Both the position numbers and the translations under genes were made by a program. Shown piece after piece: positions 55,291 to 64,000 of a DNA stretch of 64,000 nucleotides. Below the pieces are notes generated by a model. The model saw only the letters and a program-made list of their open reading frames with translations. It did no database searches and had not been told where the DNA came from. This DNA comes from Alentia gelatinosa (taxonomy: Eukaryota > Annelida > Polychaeta > Phyllodocida > Polynoidae). Each line of letters begins with the position of its first letter. Position 1 is the stretch's first letter. The DNA is taken from NCBI GenBank assembly GCA_950022655.1, contig OX465581.1, positions 107,553,125-107,617,124 of the forward strand. The letters are read 5' to 3'.

Positions 55291-56490
55291 CGGATGACAC
55301 CTGTTTGCCGGCGCACTGGTAGGAACCGTTCATCTTTAATACTGATCCATAGATAAACAACCAATCGTACTTGTGTAAGTCAGTCAATATGCATTGCTAC
55401 AATGAGTTGCTCGTGTTTCCAATGAGCGGTTGTGCTTGTGATACATAAGACTTGCTGTTAAAGTAGGCATCTGATGACTATTAGCCACCTGTTGTTTGGC
55501 AACAGATGCATCCAGTCGTGTGCCCCTTACATGGGGCTGCGAAAATGACAATGCATTTATCATATATACATAACATTTACGTTAGATCTAGAGTAATCCA
55601 CAAACACTTGCACAAACCAGTGCGTGTAGGAAAAGAGAGGGACACGCGATAAACTACAGAAGCACGATACCATATGAACTTTAACCTGATCTGGAATATC
55701 CATCAATGGATATGCAGTACCAACGTCTTCCCCCTGTCATCATCGACACACGACCTTTTATTCGTTAAGCGCCCTCTGCATGCGATACCCATGTTAGAGC
55801 TTGACTTTCCCTCTTAGAGAGAACACGACCGTGGCTGACACTGCGGGGAAGGTCACGTTTTGGTCGTACATACATGCACGCCAAACAGCATTTGACGCAA
55901 GGCGACTGATTGGTGAATCCATACACTAAGTATATGGTCATCTCGATCGGCCCACAAAAAGAACACAATGAGAATGCTCTTACAATAGTTACACATGGAA
56001 AGTATAGTTATTTCTAACCAGGTCAATCTGATCATGATATTGATCTTGTGGCATGAACAAACGCCTGGAAATAACAGTATATAGAATAGGAGAAGAGGCT
56101 TAGATTGAGTATCTGTGTTATTCTATTAACCGCTTTTCCGGGATTTAGTTATCAGACAGAATAAGGCGGAAGGACATGATTCCAGGTAAACCAGTTGACA
56201 TTTACTTGTGCCGGAATTTACCATGGTGGACATTTCTCTACATGGAGATCCACCTATGAATACATTTCCACGCTGACATTTAAACATGTGAACCTTTACC
56301 TATGTGAACATTTACACGTGTACATATTTACCCATCCGCATATTTACCCATGTAACCATTAATCCATCGTCCTTTATTCCAAAATGGACTCATATGTATC
56401 AAGTGTTTTTATATCATGACTGATCTACTGTGCGCATATCTGTGTGCATTATGATTTTTGACAATTTCTCTTTTGCATTTACACGAGTAA

Positions 56491-56772
56491 GGCCCGGCGT
56501 CCACCTACTACGATATGGCTCCGATAGGGTCTACGATGCACCTCCCGATAGAAAATCAAAATCGCGTCGGAAGGTCACCTAATATGGGGGCAGTTGACCA
56601 CGTTTCTGCGATTAGACACCGATAAAACACCCATACAATGCGTGGTGGATTGGCACGTCTAGACATATATCTACGATTTTGCACCTTCCCGATATGTCTC
56701 CGATATTTTCTTTTTGTATCGGTGCCGTATCGGGAGGTGTAAATTTCTATCGTAGTAGGTGGACGCCAGGCC
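56491..56772 (+). repeat. PIF/Harbinger-like MITE, copy M3
   Basis: 282 bp with GGCCCGGCGTCCACCTACTA ends, flanked by TAA on both sides (56488-56490 and 56773-56775). Very similar to M4, which lies 382 bp downstream in the same orientation. Confidence 0.85.
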
Positions 56773-57154
56773 TAAGGGTTCTGAAATGATAATACTCCTA
56801 GTATTTCCTTATTTACGATGTCCTATATATTACCTCTAAGATGAATTACAGCAAAGCAAGTAATCTAAATTAGTGATGAAACGGTGAGTTGAAGAACTGT
56901 ATTCTGGTTTAATAGATATATTTTGCAGCAATATATAGCGTATGATAAATTGTGGAAATGAATAACATTAGGATGACATTTAATGCATAGTTTCAATATT
57001 TCAAAAATAAGTGCAGTGATAAGCATTCATATGTTAAGTATTTGGTAGGACTGAGGTAAGGATTAACATTAAGTAGTCAGACGGAATTCATAGTCATATC
57101 AGATTATTATGATGGTCACTAATATATAATGGTGTTTAATATTATTTTGGGTAA

Positions 57155-57436
57155 GGCCCGGCGTCCACCTACTACGATATGGCTCCGATATGGTCTGCGA
57201 TACACCTCCCGATAAAAACTCAAAATCGCGTGGGACGGTCACCTAATATCGGGGCAGTTGACCACGTTTCTGCGATTAGACACCGATAAAAACCCAATAC
57301 AATGCGTGGTGGATTGGCATGTCTAGACATATGTCTATGATATTGCACCTTCCCGATTTGTCTCCGATATTTGCTTTTTGTATCGGTGCCATATCGGTAA
57401 GTCTAAATTTCTATCGTAGTAGGTGGACGCCAGGCC
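57155..57436 (+). repeat. PIF/Harbinger-like MITE, copy M4
   Basis: 282 bp, the same family as M1-M3, flanked by TAA at 57152-57154 and 57437-57439. The interior is rich in CCGATA/TATCGG motifs that may be transposase binding sites. Confidence 0.85.
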
Positions 57437-59321
57437 TAAAGTTACATGTTTCATTTATCTTCTCCAAAACTCACAGTTTTACAATAAAGTTTCCTAGAAA
57501 AATGAAGAAAGAATTCCCATAGTAATGATCATACATTATTATATATCTATGTGTGAATTCATGTCTGACATTTACTGACCAAAAGTGCGGATTCCGTTTT
57601 ACACTGTGTCACGAAAGAATATTCAAATATCCACCCGCCCGCGTGACTTGTTCAGACAGTGGAAAAATGAGTAGTAAAATGGCGTTTTTAATCATTTCCA
57701 TGTGTATGATAAGGAGATAAAGTGAGGGTGCCTGTGTCGAACTCGGTGAATATTTCGGACCAAAACAACAAGGAACAGATTCCATTTAGTCACACTAACC
57801 ATGTCGCCATGCATTTTTCCCATGGCCCACTTTCATATATATTCTTGTTTGGCTTTTTTATGAAGCAGAAAATCATGCCATCGAGGCTATGTGATGTTGG
57901 GCAAATGCTATAAAGATACACGTTTACAACTCAGATAATGCAGTTCTGGAGAAAGCTGTGGTTTCATTTTCAGTAATTTGGCCCATTTATAACCTCGGTC
58001 AACCCCACCTGACGTTATCCAGGTATAACCTAGCACCACCTGTTAGGTGTCTTATAGCGCCTCGGGTACTTGATACCTGGACTTTAAACCCACCTGACGC
58101 TTATGATCTCCTATTGTGTTGATGCACTACGCAAAGGTATGAATGAAACACCGTGTGTATTTCACTCTCTTTAACCCTACAGATTCTAATGAGGATCAAG
58201 TTAAAGGTTTAAGGTTGACACGGTGATTAAGGGCCATTTGCATCTAAACTTTCCTAGTTGGACGACTGCCCACATCACTCAGGTTTCGTGGTGAGCAATT
58301 CAGGCAACGTAAATGAGTATACTATACGAGCTAATAGTGATCACTTAGTGAGCAGCTTACCTGGAGCTGGGGAGGATAGCAACAATACGTCGTCTGTAAC
58401 TTTACAGATATTGCACGAGGGCCACGGATATAGTAGCAACCTTCAACGTCTGTGTGTTCGATAAAAGGCAAGATACATCCGGCTTATTGACTTCAATTTA
58501 GCACGGTGTATTCCGCTACGCTGATCAAAATTAAATTTCTCCCTGGAATAGTGTATGGTTTACCAAAATCGGTAACTGACCCTTCCGATTCATTTAGTGG
58601 CTACCCCTCCCAATACACACACCGTACCTATTCATTATTACAATCTGGAGGAAAACAAAGAAAAGAATGCCTGTTCTTCTGTGCACACCTGTTATAGGAA
58701 AAGTGCCACCTCCCAAGGCAGCCCCGCCGGGCGATGCCGGGTAACGAGCGACAGCTCCCACGATGACGTCAATGCTGACAAGGGCAGTTCAGTTTGCCAT
58801 GCTTGGCCAGAAAGCTATTTTTGGACTATACATGTCTTAGTGAAAGACAGGTATTGTAGAGTGGATCTCAATTGGGTTATAAGACGTGGACTTTGGTCAA
58901 AACTCACTCACTATTCCTGATATCACTTGGATGAAACTTTACTGAACTGAATTACGCCCCGTTGTCACCAGGGTCAGGGCGCTCAAGGAACGGTTCTGAG
59001 TGAAGTATTACTATTCATGAATTGATCTCGTTTCAGAAACGGAGTCTTAGTTAGACAAGAATTTAACAGGGGGAGTCTGCAAAGAGAGCGAGAGAGACAG
59101 AGAGCTAATCCAGTCTTGTCCAGTTCAGATATGTCCTGTAATGTCATTTTTGTTGCAGTTTGTGTTAAAAGGTGATTACGTAGATTCAATTTGATTAAGA
59201 GAAGGTTTTAGATAAAGCTCGGGTTTGTAGGCCTCAACTGTTAAGTTTGATGGTGTGGGCATTTGTTAGAAAGCTTCAACTACAATCTCCATAAATAACC
59301 AAACACTAGCACTTGGCTGTC

Positions 59322-59505
59322 CATCTACCAGACTGCCCTCCCATATTAGTCTCCATTCACCTCACTGCCCAACTGTCTGACTGTCCATCCATCTGACTGC
59401 ACATCTATCTGACTGTCCTCCCATCTTACTTTCCATCCACCTGACTGCTCTCATATCTGACTGTCTGACTGCCCACCTGTTTGACTGTCCATCTACTTGA
59501 CTTGA
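59322..59505. repeat. Degenerate CTGACTGTCCATC minisatellite
   Basis: Irregular repeats of CTGACTGYCCATCYA-like units. Non-coding. Confidence 0.75.
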
Positions 59506-59777
59506 TGAGGATATTTTCTAGTGTTGGAAAGCATGAGTGGATGTGGGTGTTTGTGTTTGTTGATTGTGTAGATAACAATTTTTTATTTTTCATGATTTCT
59601 ATTCTGTAGATTCTCACTTAGCAGCCCTGTTTTCAGTAGGCTCCAGGGCCAGTATTTCAGTAGATCATAATTTCATTTAGACTGGAATCATATTACCTAA
59701 AAAAGCACTTCAAAAGCTTTCTAGGGGCATTTTTAGTATAATTTTGTAAGAAACAATTTTAGGGGTACAACTATATA

Positions 59778-60622
59778 GAATGAACATCAACACCAACCAA
59801 CACCATCACACATTCCCACCAACACTAGAGCAAACACCCAAAATACCAACACTCACCAACACTACACCTACACCCACCAACCACAACACCTATACCCACA
59901 GGCACCCGTCAACCACAACAGCCACACCCATCAACATCCACACCCACAAACACAAACACTCACATCAACCAATACTAACAATCACATATACCAACACTCC
60001 AACCCTCACACCGACCAACACCTAGAAACTTCAACACCCACATCCACCATAAATAACACTCACACGCTCCAACCCACACACAAAAACACCTTGCACCCAC
60101 CAACCCCATCACCTACACCAATCAACACCAACATCCATTAACCCCAACACCCATCAACACCCAAAGACATCATCAACAACACCAACCAACACTTGCATTC
60201 ACAACTAAAAAACGCATACATCTACACCAACCAACACTCACACCCACCAATAATAACACTGACACCCACTAACCAACACCAACAAACAGCAACAAAACAA
60301 CAACACCCATGTCCACCAACACTAAAACTCCAACATCCAACACCAACACATGCACCCACCAACCCCATCACCTACAGCAATCAACAATAACACTTGCACC
60401 CATCAACAGTAACACCCATACCCATCAACAACAGCAACACCAACCAACACCAACATTCACACCTATCAACCCCAAAATATACACCCAACAGCAACATCAT
60501 TCACACCCACCAACCCACACCCGTCCAATCCCACCAAGAATAACGCCTACAACCACCAACACACTCCCACTTAAACCTACCAACAGCCACAAACATCGCC
60601 ACCAACCAACACCAACTGCTTG
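59778..60622. repeat. Long CCAACA/CACC-rich minisatellite
   Basis: About 845 bp strongly skewed to C and A on the + strand, built of degenerate CACCAACA-type units. His/Thr/Asn/Pro-rich frames across it are artefacts. The strand asymmetry is extreme: G is almost absent. Confidence 0.85.
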
Positions 60623-61262
60623 CTCGCCTGGAAAGCGCATTCTGTGAAACAGGGTGGGGGCGGTGAGGTTAATTTCCCCCAAAAAAATAGCGTACATATT
60701 TTATGGATGGCCCCAAATGGAAATTCGACGTAAATATACATGTGAAATTACCGACATCTTCACCTCCAGTAATGAAGAGCAGGGAATTGACTTGACTTCG
60801 CTTGTGACCAGGGCCCAGCTTCCTCTATCCAGGGTGGTGCTGGATCCCAGTCATATGGCTTCCGAGGTTTGAGGCTGCAGGTTGTTATAGTGCCATGGCA
60901 AAACCATCCCTGAAAAGAGGCGGCATACTCTAGCAATGGCGAGCTTCTTCCGTTCGTTTCAAAAGTATATGTAGTCGGATTGGCGAACTGTCGACAGAAA
61001 TTGCGGTACTTTTGTACAGAGGTGATTAAGATAGTCTGATAGAATTACCTTAATCGGATTTTATAGAATTATTTATTCATATACTTAGTGACAAGGATTA
61101 AAATCTCATACCTAGAACAACATTAGGTCGATATATGGATGTGACGAAGCTAGATGTGCTCTCAACAGCAGACCAAAAAAGAAAGTAGAGGTTTGACAAC
61201 GCAGCAACACAATATTTATCTTCGTATAATGACGCCTTTCATACTTTTCTGTCCATTAATAG

Positions 61263-61503
61263 GAGCCTAAAGGCGTCCCTGAAGATGACGTCGGGCGCCC
61301 CCGGCCGCTCGGGAACGCCCTATGACCTCTCAAACCGCTTCCACAGCCAGGGTCTGGCGGCCGGCGGCTCGGCACTGCTCGACGCGATAAACAGAGGCAA
61401 GGTTCACCTTGCCAAGTTCATTCTCGATGCAGGCGAGCAGGACGTCGTCAACACCCGGGATTTCAAGGGCAAGACGCCGCTCATCCGGGCTTGTTATATC
61501 AAG
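61263..61503 (+). CDS. Ankyrin-repeat exon of a host gene (possibly ANKRD34-like)
   Basis: The exon ends AAG|GTGAGT, a consensus donor. It may begin after the acceptor TTTTCTGTCCATTAATAG at 61262, or translation may start at the ATG at 61285 (73 codons to the donor). Translated residues GGSALLDAINRGKVHLAKFI and, further on, FKGKTPLIRACYIK fit one full ankyrin repeat and the beginning of the next. Spacing and the G-K-T-P-L-x-x-A-C pattern remind me of the N-terminus of ANKRD34 proteins, but other ankyrin proteins are possible. The frame is open upstream to about 61189, so a non-initial exon is not excluded. The next exon was not found in the remaining 2.5 kb. GC content is high compared with the flanks. 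Confidence 0.65.
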
Positions 61504-64000
61504 GTGAGTAACTCTTGGAATTTGCATAGAGAACTTCATGTGTTGCGGATGGTTGCGGATGGGTATGCAACGGTGCTCGTTTGTTTTAATGAATATATTA
61601 TGCTATACCATGTTATATGACTGTGTTCTATTATTCTATATCGTTGTTGTCGACATGCTATTCTTTCTCGTCTCATTCTACCTCTTCTTACTTGTGAACT
61701 ATTCATTTTCGATCCTTCTCAATCTTCATAAATGAGGTCAACCAAGTCAACAAAATCTGGCTGGACACAGAAGGTGATGCACTTTTGCCCTTTGTGAAGT
61801 CTACCTATCCATTGAAGCCTATGTCGAAGGTAACGACATATTGATGATATTATAATGTGGACGTTTACCCTGAAAGCAACCTGACATACATATTCCAACT
61901 TCCTGCTGACGTACTGGGAATTGGCTCTAATGACAGTATAAATAGTTAAGCCTTGTAATGAACTCGACGTTAAAAACAAGTATATATAATGCCGAGTAGA
62001 TGTATGTGTCTCGATTGACATCTGCACTGCTAATGTATAAGAGTCATCTGCATACACTAATTCCTACGCCATCGGCAACTAAAGCTAGCAGCAAAGGTAT
62101 GGATTATTATAGGCCTGGTTCCGATATTTGCCCACGTTCCTATGGACCTCCGTATCTGACGTTCGTCGAGTCATTAGATGATTGATTGATGGTATTTTAT
62201 CTTTAGCCTGCCCTTGGCAGGTATATGGAAACTTCTTACAAAGGAAATGGCTTCTCGTATCATATAGCCGATGTCTGTATTAGACGTATTGATTGTCCTT
62301 TGGCGACATAGAACAGTGATTCATTCCACTGAGTGAAAGCCAAATTTGCAAAGGTCTTTCCTGATTAATAAATGTTCATACATATGGACTTAAAACAAAC
62401 TCATTGAACTTGGTTCGTACCAGACAATTAAATGATTTTGGTTTTTTCAAGTGCTATTTTCTTATATTTATTTACTATTCCTATCCGTCTTTATCAAATA
62501 CAAAAATCATTCCATAAAAAACCAAATTTAAAATCCTGATTAATTGATATCACATTGGTTTGATAAGTAATATCCCTATTGTGTTTTCGTAGGACTATTT
62601 CCACCTACCAACAAATATATCGATTATTTCTCGGAGACATTCATTAAGATATGCAAACAAGAGAACGGTGGTGCTAGTTCTAAACGTCCAGCCCAAAATC
62701 GGGGATTTTGTTTTTCGATGGTCTGTTTCCAACTTGCGACCGACTTTTAATCCCTCTTGCTGAATTCACTATTCCTGTAAAAAAAAGTGAAACAGTGTTG
62801 AACTGATAGGCGAGAAATTTGTCAGAAAGTGGTGCCAGAAGACGCTTAAATCGAAACTTAGATCAGTCGCAGACTTTCATATATTGTTTCCACATGCCAA
62901 TTTTTTTTTACAAAAATGATCCTTCTGTGGTGGTCGACAAATTCATCGGAGGTCAAAAGGTAGAAACAAACTTTATAGTATGTACTTTTTACACTGAGTA
63001 TATTATGGCTCGATGAGTGTGGTTCTGCGTGCTCGCATTCTCCACGTAGTTAATGCATAGTAATAATATGTAGAGAGATAGCGAGGAGTAGTACTGCGTT
63101 GTGTCTACTACAAGGAGAACACGACCACACAGATCGAAACCATGGTAATGTTGTATGTATCTCTCACCTCTTGACTAATTATTAGGAAAAATCTTGTGAA
63201 TAATTAGAAATTCAACACAAGCGCTGTGCATTTTTCAAATAAAATAGTTCATATAATATCCGTCAGGTGGCCGAAAAAGCCGTATTCTCCTAGGAGAATA
63301 CGGCTTTCCAGAATCTACTCAGTAGCAATCTGTAGGATACATAGGCTTAGTATGGAGACTCCGTATTAGATGGATAGTAAATGATGTCGCTGCTTGAGTC
63401 TTGTCTTTTTTACATGAAATTCACGCTTGATACATGCCTATCACGTGCAGTAGACATTTATGGAACTCAATGGTTTCATGTTCCTTGGAAATTATGTACA
63501 GACACCCGTGACCTCCCCATTCATTTGGTTTAGGCCTTGGCACTATTGGCTCAGCCATAGTAATGAACAGTCTCAGGTATGTGTTCTGGCTAGTTGCATG
63601 ATATAACTTCAGTATATTTGGCCTGCTATTGCCGTGAGACCTTCAACAAAGGCCGCAAACCATCTCCAGGAAGATGAAACCCTATCCTTCTATGATGCCC
63701 CTTTGGAATTTCCTTTCCGATCTCAGAATATTGAACTGGAAAGTACAGGAGTTTAAAACATATGCTTACTTCTCACAGCACAATAAATTACTCCTTTTCT
63801 CTCATTCCCCCTGGATTCCTCTGCCACAATGTGTTCCCTCTAATATCGAAAGATATGTATAGCTGATCTCTCAACTTGTGTGGAGTATTCTTTATCTCAC
63901 CCCTTGTATTTTTCCCCATAGACTATACATGGAGAACTTGTAGTCAACGTATTGTAGAATATTGTAAAACAGTACTCGATGGGGCATGATGCCACAAACG
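61504..64000 (+). other. Probable intron of the ankyrin gene, no further exon found
   Basis: AT-rich, starting with GTGAGT. It contains the minus-orientation copy of the 38.6-kb repeat at 62995-63370. No second ankyrin exon is visible before the window ends. Confidence 0.45.
62995..63370 (-). repeat. Dispersed repeat containing a hairpin MITE, - copy
   Basis: Reverse complement of the element at 38585-38940. Its own hairpin is at 63004-63146 (GTGTGGTC, GTTCTCC). A perfect 26-bp palindrome, GCCGTATTCTCCTAGGAGAATACGGC (shown here as GCCGTATTCTCCT and its complement), lies at 63279-63304; in the + copy the corresponding part is degraded. Confidence 0.7.

Larger units (their letters stand above)
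47164..61262. other. Non-coding host DNA downstream of copy 3
   Basis: About 14 kb without a recognisable gene. It contains a 119-bp fold-back, a 382-bp tandem duplication, GACA-rich, CTGACTGTCC-rich and CCAACA-rich low-complexity tracts, a TA tract, two PIF/Harbinger-like MITEs and a GC-richer patch at about 54885-55290. Frames such as the 96-codon minus-strand one at 51937-52227 match nothing I recognise. Confidence 0.5.

Noticed and set aside
1..64000. tRNA, rRNA or CRISPR features
   Set aside because: No cloverleaf-compatible tRNA boxes, rRNA blocks or regularly spaced repeats were seen by eye; a covariance-model scan could still reveal a small RNA gene.

Overview
The window looks like intergenic or intronic DNA from an animal nuclear genome, probably a marine invertebrate; I cannot name the species. 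The grounds are AT-rich background, long TA microsatellites, many short inverted-repeat transposons (MITEs), split genes with GT-AG signals, and tyrosine-recombinase (YR) retrotransposons. There are no bacterial operons, rRNA genes, CRISPR arrays or recognisable tRNA genes.

Three GC-rich islands, all on the + strand, are complete-looking Ngaro-type YR retrotransposons: copy 1 (5138-9986), copy 2 (26477-31722) and copy 3 (41719-47163). Each has the split-direct-repeat plan A1 - gag - RT/RNase H - YR - B1 - A2 - B2 and no target-site duplication. Copies 1 and 3 belong to one family. Copy 2 is a second family with unrelated A sequence and largely unrelated B sequence, but the same gene order. 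Copy 2 has every frame open and essentially identical A1/A2 and B1/B2, so it may be a recent, competent insertion. Copy 3 is also very young, but has a stop codon beside the gag-pol junction and a 1-nt frame break in the pol linker. Copy 1 is older: a deletion of about 561 bp removes the gag C-terminus and the gag-pol junction, and a nonsense codon separates RT from RNase H.

The main finding is the expression strategy. At the gag-pol junction both families carry a canonical -1 frameshift heptamer (A AAA AAC) in the gag phase, an 8-nt spacer and the same GC-only stem with a 14-nt loop. The pol frame lies exactly at -1 and is open through the site. A second, weaker hypothesis is that YR is reached by splicing: all three copies have a pyrimidine-CAG acceptor at the start of the conserved YR region and a phase-matched GT donor within gag.

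The rest (about 48 kb) is host DNA with few coding signals. The only convincing host gene part is one exon encoding an ankyrin-repeat segment (61263-61503), possibly of an ANKRD34-like gene. Repeats include a PIF/Harbinger-like MITE family with TWA target duplications (four full copies and one fragment), a second MITE family with two head-to-tail 219-bp units, a third around copy 1, a roughly 360-bp dispersed repeat containing a hairpin MITE, several perfect or near-perfect fold-backs, a 382-bp tandem duplication and several microsatellites.
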